A stretch of DNA of 35,619 nucleotides from Conoideocrella luteorostrata (Eukaryota > Ascomycota > Sordariomycetes > Hypocreales > Clavicipitaceae). The stretch is taken from positions 1-35,619 of the forward strand of contig JASWJB010000386.1 in the NCBI GenBank assembly GCA_032433595.1, written 5' to 3'. The notes beneath the pieces are model-generated. The model searched no databases. It was given only the letters and a program-made list of their open reading frames with translations, and was not told the DNA's origin. Positions within the stretch are counted from its first letter, which is position 1. Each line of letters begins with the position of its first letter. The position numbers were made by a program, and so were the translations under genes. Below, one piece after another: positions 10,613 through 20,643 of this stretch.

Positions 10613-12721
10613 CGACCGCTCCATCCTTAGCAGCAGCGATATTTCTTGCGTGGGCAGCAATATCCCCATCAAAAGCAGCGGCATCATTGACATCATCAGC
10701 AACGGCATTTCTTGCGTAGGCAGCAATATCCCCATCAGCAGCAGCGACATTTCCTGCGTGGGCAGCACATCGTTATCAGCAGCAGCAACATTACTTACGT
10801 GGGCAGAACATCCTCATGGCAGCAATGGGATCATCATCATTAGCAGCAGCAACGTCATCATTATCAGGTAACTTTCCCCCTCCCGACCGCTACTATCGGG
10901 ACCAGAATGGTGACCAGAATGCTAATCTGTGGCCATCAGCGGCGGCGGCATCATCGGCATCAGCAGCAGCAGCAGCAGCAGCATCTGACTTTGTTACCTC
11001 CCGACCGTTACTACCGTGACCAGTATCCCGACCGAAATCCTCACCTGTGGACATCATCATAATTATCATCATCATCATCAGCAACAGTAGCAGCGACATT
11101 TGTTGCATGGGCAGCAACATTCTCATCAATAGCAACGGCATCACCAGCAGCAGCAGCGGATTTATCCTCAGTATCAGCAACAGCAGCAGCGGCATCATCA
11201 TCAGAAGCAGCCGCAGCGACATTTCTTGCGTAGGCAGCACATCGTTATCAGCAGCAGCAACATTACCTACGTGGGCGGAAGATCCTCATCAGCAGCAGCG
11301 GAATCATCCTCATTATCAGCAACAGCAGCGGTGGTATCATTAGCAGCGGCATCATCAGCACCATCAGCAACAGGAGCGGCATCAGTAGCAACATCATCAT
11401 CATCATCGTCAGGTGAATCTTCCCCCTCCCGAGCTCTGCTATCGTGACCAGAATTCTAACCTGTGGCCATTATCAGCAGCGGCGACATTTCTTGCGTGGG
11501 CAGCAATATCCTCATCACCGGCAACGTCACTAGGAGCAGTATCATAATCACCAGTAGCAGCAACATTACTTACGCGGGCAGAACATCTTCACCACCAGCA
11601 ACAGCATCAGCAGCAGCAGCAATATTTCTTACGTGGGCAGAACATCCTCATAGCAGCAATGGAATCATCATCAGCAGCAGCAGCAGCATCATTTGACTTT
11701 TCCCCGACCGACCGTTACTACTGTCACCAGAATCCTGACCGGAATCCTGACCTGTGGCCATGATTATTAGCAGCAGCAGCATCATTAACACTAGCGGCAG
11801 CATTATCATCAGCGGCAGCGGCATTAGCAGCAGCAGCAGCATTATTTAACCTTTCCCCGACCGACCGCTACTATCGTGACCGGGAATCTTGACCGGAATA
11901 TCGGCCTGTGGCCATCATCACCACCGGCAGCGGCATCACCTCCACCACCGGCAGTGGCATTACCTCTAACACCACCAGCGGCATCACCACCACCACCAGT
12001 AGCGGCATCATTATCATCAGCTGACTTTTCCCCGACCGACCGCTACCATCGTGACCAGAATCAGACCTGTTACCATCATCATCATCATCAGTAGCAGCAG
12101 CAGCGGCGGCGGCGGCGGCATCATCATCATCATCAGCAGCAGCAGCAACGGCATCCTGATCGGCAGCGGCAGCGGCATCATCATCATCAGCAGCGGTAGC
12201 GGTATCATCATCAGTGGCAGCGGCATCGTCATCATCGGCAGCAGCAGCAGCAGCGTCATCATCACCAGCATCATAACCAGCAGCAGCAGCAGCATCATCA
12301 TAATTGGCTAACTCTTCTCTCTCGTAAGTGCTGACTTTTCCCTCTCCCAAGTGCTGACAGCCGCAGTGACATTACCAGCAGCATTTTTATCAGCCAAATT
12401 TCCCCCCTCCCGACCGCTACTATCATGACTGAAATCCCTACCGGAATTCCGACCTGTGGCCATCATCATCATCATCATTAGTAGTAGTAGTATCATCATC
12501 AGCAGCAGAGGCGTCATCTTATCAGCAGCGGCATCATCATTAGCGGCGGCGGCATTAGCAGCAGCAGTATTTGACTCTCTCCCTTCCCGACCGCTACAAT
12601 CGTGACCAGAATCCTGACCTGTGGCCATCATCATCATCATCAGCTAACTCTTCTCTAGGTGCTGACTTTTCCTTGTCTCAAGTGCTGACAGCAGCACGGC
12701 ATCACCATCATCAGCAGCAGC

Positions 12722-12817
12722 GACATTTCATGCGTGGGCAGCAGCGACATTTCACGCGTGGGCAGCAGCGACATTTCATGCGTGGGCAGCAGCGACATTT
12801 CATGCGTGGGCAGCAGC
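12722..12817 (+). repeat. Four tandem copies of a 24-bp K-word unit
   Basis: Unit GACATTTCATGCGTGGGCAG + CAGC with period 24. One copy has CACGCGTGG for CATGCGTGG. It shows the K word being amplified on its own. Confidence 0.9.
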
Positions 12818-13166
12818 GGCATCATTATTATTACCAGCTGAGTCTTCCCTCTCCCGAGTGCTGACTTTTTACCTCTCTTAAGTACTGACAACAACAGCGG
12901 CATTTCTTGCGTAGCAGCAACATCTGACTTTTCCCCCTCCCGACCGATACAATCTTGACCGGAATCCTTACCTGTGGCCATCAGCAGCAGCGGCATTTCT
13001 TGCGTGGCAGCAACATTCTTATCACCAGCAGCAGCATCACCAGCAGCAGTAACATTTCTTACGTAGGCAAAACATCCACAACATGTGTTCAGCGGCAGCG
13101 TGGTAGGCTCCCAACGGTTGATAAGGTCTGAGGCAGAGGAGGAACTTTCCCGCTATCACGTATATT

Positions 13167-13584
13167 TGTTGCGTTATGTGCCTTTACATAGATGTGAGGT
13201 AAAGGAGCAATTTACAACAGTGGAAATCGGCAGAATAGATAGATTTGAGAGTTATAGATGATGTTCTGACTTGAATAATACCCTCTGACAAGCATCGTGA
13301 CCCTTCTTTATAGACCTTCAGCGACCGGGAAATTCCCTGGAATTCAGGTGCCTCAGGCCTATATTCCTTGGCATCATGCCACCTTCTTCCACTATGGTAC
13401 GAATCTAGCTAATACGAGGCATCGGGGCCTTCCGAAGGTGTCACTCTAATCTCAACAATATTGCCTCACTCAAGGAATTCTCGGCCTACTGAAACAATCA
13501 GCCACTTGACTACGTAGCAAAAGTGTAGGCCTACTGAATAGTACTCCAGTGGCTGCAGTTAGGGCTTATATTCAATGCGACACA
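13167..13584 (-). mobile_element. Possible Ty1/copia-type LTR remnant
   Basis: Reading the - strand, the block starts TGTGTCGCATTGAATATAAG and ends GCACATAACGCAACA, so it has TG...CA ends and imperfect inverted termini (TGTGTCGCA against TGTTGCG). A TATAAAGAAGG lies inside. Just 5' of it on the - strand is CCCTGAGGGGG, a possible polypurine tract. Together these resemble a 3' LTR with a scrap of internal sequence. No reverse transcriptase or integrase frame is visible, and no target duplication can be tested. This is an inference from ends and layout, not a family match. Confidence 0.35.
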
Positions 13585-13970
13585 CCCCCTCAGGGAAGAT
13601 GGGGCAATGCTTCAGCTTTCATGACAAATTTATTCTCTTTCTCTAGCAATAACACAGTGGCTGCGCCATGAAATGTCTTGTGCCAACAGGCCGTTCACCT
13701 ATCAAGTTTCGTTCTCCTGCATGTCTACTCACGGAAAACCTCTCACTGGTTTGTACCTATAGCCATCATAATTGTCTGTGTCGATGGAGACTAGTCGTCC
13801 GCTCCATTTATTCCGCGTCCCTGTTACGTACTCCTCGATATTCTGCATCGTAAACTATTGTCTGGCGTGTTCGATGTCGTTCTGGCCGTCTTCTTCTTCA
13901 TGCATGTGCCTCGGCCGCTTAATCCTCGAGCTGCTCGCATTGTGATCACGCCATAGTTATTTTGTGGCGC
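13585..13970. other. Spacer downstream of the membrane-protein gene
   Basis: Contains a 61-codon + strand ORF (13668-13853) that I cannot support. It may include internal sequence of the neighbouring retroelement remnant and the 3' region of the gene on the opposite strand. Confidence 0.4.
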
Positions 13971-14936
13971 TCATACTACATCTTCCGTCAAATCCCGAGG
14001 TTCTACTTGTTCGGCGCTACGGATCGAATCTGCTCCTGAAATCAGGGTTGTGTTATTCGCAGTTCGCAGTTCGTGACTGCTTGATTGCCTTGGAGTGCTG
14101 CAACCTCTGCGCAGCCAGTCAACCTCTATCAATAACGGCGGAAAGAACGTCAGGATCCATGCTGCCTGGGGCAACGTCAGCGGAGCATCAAAGAGTATTT
14201 GGCTCTGTTGTTCATTTTACTTACAAATATCCTGATATCTCTGCTGCCCAAAAGCCCGAGCACGATACCGTCGATGAACACCAAGATCATAAGCGCCACA
14301 ATAATAACTCTGACCTTGTTGAACAGTCTTTGAGCATGTGACAGTCCATTGTTCAGACTGAGCTGATGATGAAGTTCACCTCGAAGAGGTATCCAAATTT
14401 TGTAAGCAATGATGCAACAATGAGCGGCCGCGGCGATGTGGGAGAGCAGCACTGCTCCTAGGTCCAACAGTGCCAACTGAGAACTGAAAAACAGCATTAC
14501 TCCAACGGCAATGGCAAACAGCATAACAAATGTGCCTCCTGCATAGCACTTCCAGTGGGTATCGTAGCAAGGTAGTCCCCGCACGATGAGCAGTATCTAT
14601 TAGTGTAAGCAGGTGAACGGACTGAGCGCGTAAGTGCAACGACGCGCGAGATCTTACGGAAGACAAGAGGTTCAAATACGTGCCGCATCTCGGCAAGTAT
14701 TTGTGCCAATGTTCATCAGACACAACGCAATATAAGAATGGGAGCAGCCCAGCAAAGGAAAGAAGTACAATATGCAGCCCCAAGAAAGTCTTAGCGTGAC
14801 GTTTGCTGAAACTTTGCGGATTATCTAGGCCATCATCCACTCGAATATGATGCAGGTGCACTGCTATGGCGTTAAGCACAACTAAGGCGCAGGAGAGTAT
14901 GACCACGAGGACCGCGGGGGCCATGGACACAAGCAT
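13971..14936 (-). CDS. Predicted seven-TM membrane protein, three exons
   Basis: I join three exons: 14936-14658, 14596-14225 and 14165-13971. The introns are 61 bp (14657-14597, GTAAGA...TAG) and 59 bp (14224-14166, GTAAGT...CCCCAG with CTGAC before the acceptor), both phase 0. The product is 281 aa. Hydrophobic segments lie at about residues 6-28, 51-73, 87-101, 114-132, 137-159, 188-209 and 214-233, followed by a polar tail of about 48 residues. The last segment is created by the second splice; without it the frame ends after 232 aa at 14177. I recognise no motif of the PTH11/CFEM or fungal rhodopsin-domain families, so function is unknown. An upstream exon is possible because CATCCCAG precedes the ATG. 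It looks intact and lies close to repeats on both sides. Confidence 0.6.
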
Positions 14937-15240
14937 GCTGGGATGAACGTGAGATGGGCCCTTTACTTGGTTGTTCGTTATGTTATAAAAATCGGTGTCT
15001 GAAATGATTGCACTGAATCGAAGACGCTCCAGATTTATTGAGATGAAAGTTCCTGCTAAGAGAAGAGGTGCGTTGTGGTCCTTCCTGGCTGGTTAGAGTA
15101 CCTTCCTCTCCTTCCTTTTTCTTTCGCAGTCTGTTTCGTTCGTATATGCAGGTATTGAAAAGCAAAAAACATGCTGCATCATATCCAGGTACGTACCGCG
15201 CAAGTAGCGGGAAGAAGAAAGGGTCAGGGCAGTTGATTTA
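14937..15240. other. Upstream region of the membrane-protein gene
   Basis: Divides the membrane-protein gene from the hAT MITE and likely contains its 5' control region. I see no clear TATA element or second gene. A 60-codon - strand ORF (14983-15165) is unsupported. Confidence 0.4.
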
Positions 15241-15618
15241 GGGCCGGATTATCCAGCACCCCTTCTGGAGTAATCAGCACCCCTTTTTGTGGGGAGGTTG
15301 CTTTTAAGCATAGCTAATTGGCTACTCTTTGAGCAGCCCTCCTAAGGTCCATAAAGTCTCCCACTAACAGTTCTATTGCTAGGTATCTAGCAGCGCGTAG
15401 CTCAGCGGATTGTTTAGCATGCAATTCAGCAGCGTGCAATTCTGCAATTCGGCATTATCTAATTTAGTAGTAGATAATATGCCAAACAGAAAGCTAGAAT
15501 ATAGAAGGAAAGATATAAAAATGCGCCATAAGTGCTGTATTATTACTCAACTTTACTGTTAGTGGGCTACAAAAAGGGGTGCTGATTACTCCAGGAGGGG
15601 TGCTGTATAATCCTGCCC
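15241..15618. mobile_element. hAT-type MITE, 378 bp, with 8-bp target duplication
   Basis: Ends are GGGCCGGATTATCCAGCACC at 15241 and, reverse-complemented, GGGCAGGATTATACAGCACC at 15618. The inverted similarity runs on through CTGGAGTAATCAGCACCCCT + TTTTGT, about 48 bp with few mismatches. The flanking direct repeat TTGATTTA occurs at 15233-15240 and 15619-15626. An 8-bp duplication is the hallmark of hAT transposases. There is no coding capacity, so it is non-autonomous. Perfect flanking repeats and near-identical arms suggest a fairly recent insertion. Confidence 0.92.
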
Positions 15619-15626
15619 TTGATTTA

Positions 15627-16200
15627 GCCAATCCTGGCCTACACTAAACCCAGATGAGTTTCGCCAAAAACCTGTCAGATACGAAGTTCGGTGTCCTTGG
15701 TCTAGGGGATGGACGCCATGATAAGCCTCGTTACATCCACCACCCCTTCCTCCTCTTTAATCCAGGCCGCTAGTATAGCTGCTTTTCATAGCTTACCGTG
15801 CCGCAACTGGCTCAGGGATTGGTTTCGGGGCTTTGGCTATCACGCACAAGCAATCAAGCCCGAGCATCCGTGCGCATCCGCATAGTTATGCCGATCTGTA
15901 CCTGTCCCTCGACAGGGGTGTCTTTCTCAGGCTTTCAAAGAGCAGCCAAGTCAAGTGCCTGGTTGATACAACTATTTGTGCAGTCATGCACAGGAACATG
16001 GTGACAACACATTGAGCTGCTGTCACAGAAGACGCTGGTCAGGAGTTGGTGGTAACGACAGTTTTGTGGTACCTGCTGTGCCGTCGGCGGCGCTAGGTAC
16101 TGGTAACCTGACCACTCTGGCTACCTACCTAAACTGCTGCCTAGAAAGACTTGGCCTTGCTAGTCACCGCACCGTAATGCGTCTCTCATTGACCCTCCAT
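15627..16200. other. Spacer between two MITEs, no supported gene
   Basis: Short overlapping + strand ORFs (15798-16284) do not resemble a known protein. It lies upstream of the NLR pseudogene and may hold its former promoter. A stretch near 15690 has a tRNA A-box-like TGGTCTAGGGG but no matching cloverleaf. Confidence 0.4.
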
Positions 16201-16347
16201 GCGGGGGACAGTTTAACTGAGCCATTTCGTCCACATTGTCCAATTGACCCTTTCAATTCGAACGCCCACTACGGATGCAATTAAAGCTAATTATTAATAG
16301 AATTTATTACCTAAATAGCTCGATGGCTCAGTTAAACTGTCCCCCGC
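16201..16347. mobile_element. 147-bp MITE with perfect 25-bp inverted ends
   Basis: GCGGGGGACAGTTTAACTGA + GCCAT (16201-16225) is repeated exactly in inverse at 16323-16347. The interior is AT-rich and non-coding. Flanks CTCCAT and TTGCTT show no obvious target duplication, so the superfamily is undetermined. It lies about 260 bp upstream of the NLR pseudogene start. Confidence 0.85.
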
Positions 16348-16607
16348 TTGCTTGCCCTCCCAGATGCTGAACTAAAACAGTGGGGAGTGGGAGTGTTGGT
16401 GCCTAGATGGATGGATGCATGGTCAACTCTGATCGCCTCGCACGGACTGTGGAGCTAGCTCCGCGGCCCATTACGGAGTACATTGTGCAGACTCCGCAAA
16501 GGCGGCAGCGGCCCGCGTTGCGGCACACACAACTACCAAGCAGCCATCATCATATCAGGCGTCATTATAAGCACCCAGAACTCAAGCGGCAGAGGAAAGA
16601 CAGCGAA

Positions 16608-18350
16608 ATGGACCGACGCGTCCCTTCTTACGACGACTACACAGTCGGCTGCCTATGCGCCCGAGGATCAGAACTCGGCGCAGCAAGGGGGATGCTCGAT
16701 CAAGAGCACAGGGGCCTGCCTCCCAAGCCTGGAGACAGCAACACTTACACACTGGGCAGCATTGGCCACCACGATGTTGTCTTGGCTTGTCTCCCAGACT
16801 ACGGCGTCGGTAGGGCCGCCGCTGCGGCCAGCAACATGCTGCGGAGCTTTCCTAATATCCATATTGGCCTCATGGTAGGCATTGGTGGCGGAGTCCCAGG
16901 CAGCGGAGGCAATCGCGGGGCTGACATACGGCTTGGCGACGTCATCGTTGGGGAATTGGTTTTGCAGTACGACTTGGGAAAGACAGGACACGACGGCCGC
17001 TTCGAGCGAACACACGGCTTCGGCCAGCCGCCCGATGATATTCTAACGGCCGTCAAGAAACTGTGTGCGAACCACGAGTTGACACCGAGCAGGATCCCCG
17101 AGATATTGTCCGATATGATGGAGCGGCATCCGTCCATGAAAGACTGCTACGCACGACCAGTTTCAGTGGCAGACCATCTCTTCGATGCAGCTTACGACCA
17201 TGGCAAAGTAGGTAGCAGCGGTACCGACGACGACGACGACGACGACGACGACGCCTGCGGCTGCTGCGGCTCCTCGGGCCTCGTCGACAGACCGACACGA
17301 AGTACGGACCATCCGATGATACACTATGAAAGAATTGCGTCTGGTAACCAAGTTATCAAACATGGCGCGACCCGGGATCGTCTGGCTGGTGAACTCGGCG
17401 CCATCTGCTTCGACATGGAGGCGGCAGGGCTCGTTGACGCCAGCTTTCCGTGCCTTGTTATCCGTGGCATCAGCGACTACGCCAAGAACGGCCTGTGGCA
17501 GGAGTACGCGGCGGGAACGGCGGCGTCTTATGTCAAAGAGCTCCTCCTCTCTATCGTCCCGGCAGACCAAGCTTGCGACTCGAGGCGTCGAGAGAAGATT
17601 TGGCGGCCATTTTTTGAACATCTAAGACAGATGATGTTGAGATTTTTGCAAGACCTGTTCTTTGATGAAATTAAAGAACGCCGAGGCCGAATACCGGCAG
17701 CATTCCACAGGACGTTCGAGTGGATATATCACACACCGGCGGAGCCAGATTAGGGTTGGTCTAGTTTCACGGATTGGCTTGAAGCTGGGACGGAAGTCTA
17801 CTGGATCACTGGCCAGCCTGGTTCCGGGAAGTCGACTCTCATCAAGTTCCTTAAAACTGATGGGAGAACCAAGGAACATCTCCGCGTCTGGTCAAATCAT
17901 CATCGACTGATCACTTCCGGCTTCTATTTCTGGAACTCTGGAACCGAGCTTCAAATGTCTATCGCAGGTCTCCTACGCTCGCTGATATATCTTGTTTTGC
18001 GGCAATGTCCCAATCTGATTTCTCTGTCTAACCCAGAGAGATGGGAAGCGCTGTACTTGGTTGGTAACAACACCAAGCCTGCCTCGTAGCCTCTGCATGA
18101 GCTGTGGAGGGTACTTTTAGCGTTCTCGGCCAAGCGATTTTCTCACCTGCGATTCTTTTTCCTTATTGATGGTCTCGATGAGTTCATAGGAGATCGCATC
18201 GAGCTGATGGAGCTTATTCAAGAGCTGGCTGCCTGCGAGCACATCAAGGTCTGCGTTGCAAGCCGGCTATGGGCTAATTTCCAAAAGTTCTTCGACAAGC
18301 TGCCGAGCCTTGTGCTTCAGCAGCACCTTACGACCAAGGATCTCGTAGAG
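16608..18350 (+). pseudogene. NLR-like receptor remnant: PNP-UDP phosphorylase domain + NACHT, truncated
   Basis: One continuous frame carries an N-terminal nucleoside-phosphorylase-like domain and then a NACHT ATPase. Fungal proteins of this layout are STAND/NLR-type receptors linked to non-self recognition. I start at Met 16608 (MDRRVPSYDDYTVG), the usual distance before DYTVG in this family; the frame is open back to 16407. Visible motifs are GIGGGVPG (phosphate loop), NQVIKHGATRDRL, FDMEAAGLVD and RGISDYA. A linker (KERRGRIPAAFHRTFEWIY) leads to Walker A GQPGSGKST (17811-17837), Walker B FFLIDGLDEF (about 18153-18182) and ASRLWANF. In-frame TAG codons at 17751 and 18087 break it; either could come from CAG or TGG by C-to-T/G-to-A change. 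Coding similarity stops at about 18346, where an S element begins, so any C-terminal ANK/TPR/WD repeats are lost. The phosphorylase half (382 aa) could still be translated. Confidence 0.85.
17226..17252 (+). repeat. (GAC)9 run encoding nine Asp inside the PNP domain
   Basis: Nine perfect GAC codons in the NLR frame, followed by a Cys-rich ACGCCGSSG. Relatives usually have a short variable Asp/Cys-containing loop here, so this looks like triplet slippage in a tolerant loop. Confidence 0.85.
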
Positions 18351-18767
18351 TAGTAACTACAAGGTCTCCATCCTAGTCTTGGGAAGACGGCCCACAGTCC
18401 TCTACTTTTCCTGCTGCCAGTCTCCTGCCTTTTCCGCTTACAACGCGAGCGAAAAACCACCCATCCCGCCGGCATTTTGTGCGCTGCCCGACGCAGAGTT
18501 GCCGCGCGCGCCGGGAGCAGCGTATTTCGCTCTTCTTTTCACTGCATTATGTGCGCGGCGGCGTTGTGAGTCGATTGCGCCAGGTTTCGTGCCGCTGCGG
18601 CCCCTATTGCTGGCTTGGCTGGACCAAGACGGCACACGCACACATACCCACTCACCATTGCGTAGAGTGTATGCTTGGACACGCCTTGCAAATGGTCTTG
18701 TAAAAAGCGATATCCGCATCCGGCAAAATCCGCGCGCGGCCCGTCACGCCGGGTTGGGGCTTGTGGC
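18346..18767 (+). mobile_element. S element, full-length copy (+)
   Basis: Starts TAGAGTAGTAACTACAAGGT, runs through the shared head (CTTGGGAAGACGGCCCACAG, CGAGCGAAAAACCACCCATC, CCGCCGGCATTTTGTGCGCT) and then a 3' half specific to S (GCGCCAGGTTTCGTGCCGCT, GGCCCCTATTGCTGGCTTGG, CAAAATCCGCGCGCGGCCCG, CCGGGTTGG, ...TTGTGGCA). The length is about 420 bp, with no coding capacity. It begins inside the NACHT-coding frame, supplies that frame's terminal TAG (18351-18353) and is a likely cause of the truncation. CCATCCTAGTCTTGGGAAGA against CCATCCTCGTCTTGGGAACA in the 22965-23401 copy shows modest divergence. Confidence 0.8.
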
Positions 18768-19387
18768 AGAATGGGCATCATCGGCATCAGCGGTGGGACT
18801 CATTGGATGAGGCATCCAACTACGTGCGTCGCGCTGTGGGTCTTGGCTTGTCCCACTCGTCGGTTGCCTCGTCAAGTTTTTTTGGCCAAGCGATATCATA
18901 TTTGGTCAATCTATGCAAAGAAATCTCGGCTTCCACGCTTCCCAATCGCTGCGCTAATAATAACAGCCTTCTGGTCAATCCAGATCAAAAGGTCAGATGG
19001 GAGAGAGAGCAAACAGTTCGGACGACTGCCTCATTACCTCTTGCGTCCTCATTTAGCTTTGCCGCAAGCCAAGTACGGAGTAATTTGCCAGCCATCTCAG
19101 CGAAACCTGTTTAACGCCAGGAGTACTCCGTCCGTATGGGCCCTGGCTACGGCAAGGCAAGTTGCTTCATTACTGGCACGACACAGCCCCCAAAAAAGTG
19201 GGTACATTCCTGCCACCTCCTCAAAGGCGGGGTCAGGACGGGCATGCTTCCCTTCCCGTACCTTCAACGTCGGCATCTGCCTCGCCATGAGACGCTCAGC
19301 CCGGATCGCAAACAGGAACAACACGGCCAATCAAAGAGCTACTATGTACGTATGTCATGCGACTTGCCTTTACGATATATAAGCTGA
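18768..19387. other. Spacer, nothing convincingly coding
   Basis: A 235-codon + strand ORF begins inside the S element and spans this region. It has no recognisable domain and a composition that looks random. TACGGAGTA and TACTCCGT motifs (about 19074 and 19124) could be a worn small inverted repeat. A TATATAAGC at about 19376 lies just upstream of the F-box-like gene and may be its TATA element. Confidence 0.45.
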
Positions 19388-19435
19388 TGTAATACAAACA
19401 GTAGTAGTTCGAAAGACGTGTTTCGGGTGACTGCT

Positions 19436-20105
19436 CTACCTCAAGGTAAATCAGATGATGATGATGGCCAGTATAGATGGCTTCTAATTAGGCATAGAAA
19501 TACGATTCATGGTATATGAGTTTCTTTTCTATGGAAAAGAGGTTGTGAGATTGAGTCCCGTTCCTGCGACGACATCCGCGCAGCAGCTCTCTTCGCCATA
19601 CCGTAGCGCCCTCAGCCTTTCGCAGACCTGTCGGACTCTTCGTCTCGATGCCCAAACGCTGTACGGGCATCGAACAGTTCATCAAGTAAGCGACTTGGAT
19701 ATCTCTGAATATTCCAAAACTTCGCTTCTCCAGGCATGCAGAGCCGTTCGTATTACGATAGAGTCGGTCAATTATTTGAACCTGCTTCCTATCGTCCTTC
19801 TCCACGAAATGAAGCGGGTGGAGATTGACAGCCAAGGTGTATTTTTTACAGTCCCTGCCCATGTTCTCAATTCTCTTTTCGACAATGCAGCATATACCTG
19901 GAGCCAATGGCTGCATGATGGAAGGATAAAGGCAATCAAATACTATGGGAGGCCGTGGGAAAGCTTCATTGTTATCGTGGCAGACCAGAGCACTGTTGAC
20001 GTCTTGCAAGCAATGTTCTGGACAATTATAGGAAGCGGATCGAGTCTAAGGCTAGGTCTACCGTCCGGTTCTGAAGCACTTCGCAAATTCGTGCCTTCCC
20101 ATTAG
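19436..20105 (+). CDS. F-box-like protein, 5' end unresolved
   Basis: The main exon runs from about 19498 to 20105, with Met at 19509. A GTAAAT...CATAG intron of 52 bp (19446-19497) would join CTACCTCAAG to AAATACGA and yield LPQEIRFMVYEFLFYGKEVV. That restores the typical start of fungal F-box-like/2EXR-type proteins, LPxEIRxMIYExLF. Next come a run of SLSQTCRTLRLDAQTLYG (the usual LLxTCRxIxxEAxxLxY region) and about 120 less conserved residues. Such proteins often act as substrate adaptors of SCF ubiquitin ligases, but no partner is visible here. Upstream of the splice the frame is open to 19388 without an ATG. The start is therefore in another exon or lost. A 173-codon ORF on the opposite strand is its shadow. 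Confidence 0.55.
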
Positions 20106-20109
20106 GGGG

Positions 20110-20589
20110 CTGGTTGTGGAATTATTTTCTTTTCAAGTCGCGGCGACATGATGAGATACAATTCGAGTGGTGGTGGTGAATCGACTAGCGAGGTGCTAGC
20201 TACTTGGTTTCGTGCCCTGATTGAGCAGTGTAATTAGCCCATTCGATCTGGAATTCACCATGCATTTAACGTATTTGCTCCTTTTTATGACATGCTTGGA
20301 TTGCATTTGAGGCTACGCAGCCACTCCTCAGAACCCGTACCGCTTCGCCCCAGCTACTTACTTGCCTTGTAAACAAACGACCAAGCTTGCCCCTAGGTGA
20401 CCTGAGTGACCCTTGCGCTGATGTGCGCTGTCTAGCTACCCCCGCCTTTAGGCGCGCAGTCGGGCGGGGGCGATTGGCTACGAGCATGCCTTGCTCAGCT
20501 GAGTCACCTCACTACGCTAGACTTTCAGGTGTTGAGCTCCAATCGACGCCCGCCGCGCCAACTTTTCTCTGACGCATCGGACACGACCA
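20110..20589. other. Intergenic region upstream of the DUF7924-type gene
   Basis: GC-rich, with GCGGGGGCGATTGGCTACGA (about 20463) carrying an inverted CCAAT box (ATTGG). It is likely the promoter region of the next gene. The short ORFs here are unsupported. Confidence 0.45.
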
Positions 20590-20595
20590 TATAAA
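20590..20595 (+). promoter_or_regulatory. TATA box candidate
   Basis: TATAAA lies 49 nt upstream of the ATG at 20644, with a C-rich stretch between. Position and sequence fit a fungal core promoter. No transcript start can be seen. Confidence 0.45.
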
Positions 20596-20643
20596 CCAGG
20601 CCACCTGCCACGCGACCCCCCCCCTTTCGATTATGTGTCGCTC

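Larger units (their letters stand above)
10381..13085 (+). repeat. Composite-repeat triplet array 3
   Basis: Opens at TGTTCTTGCGTAGGCAGCAC and consists of CAG/CAT/CGG triplets with many K and M words and N-word clusters. It ends near 13085 (GGCAAAACATCCACAACATG) in unique DNA without the minisatellite, so the 3' module is missing. Stop-poor frames occur on both strands, as in the other arrays. Confidence 0.9.

Noticed and set aside
10381..13085. CRISPR-like array of repeats and spacers
   Set aside because: Repeats are degenerate and spacing irregular, the 'spacers' are the same triplets, and the sequence is clearly eukaryotic.
15685..15760. tRNA gene suggested by TGGTCTAGGGG
   Set aside because: No acceptor stem pairing, anticodon arm or B box can be laid out around it.
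16407..16607. Extended N terminus of the NLR from the first ATG at 16407
   Set aside because: The added 67 residues are Arg/His-rich and unlike family members, which start about 10-14 residues before DYTVG. Met 16608 fits better.
18675..19382. 235-codon + strand ORF
   Set aside because: It begins within the S element and continues into spacer. Composition and lack of motifs suggest chance; no intron or promoter supports it.
19488..20009. 173-codon - strand ORF
   Set aside because: It is antisense to the F-box-like exon, whose sense frame has recognisable LPxEIR and SLSQTCR motifs.
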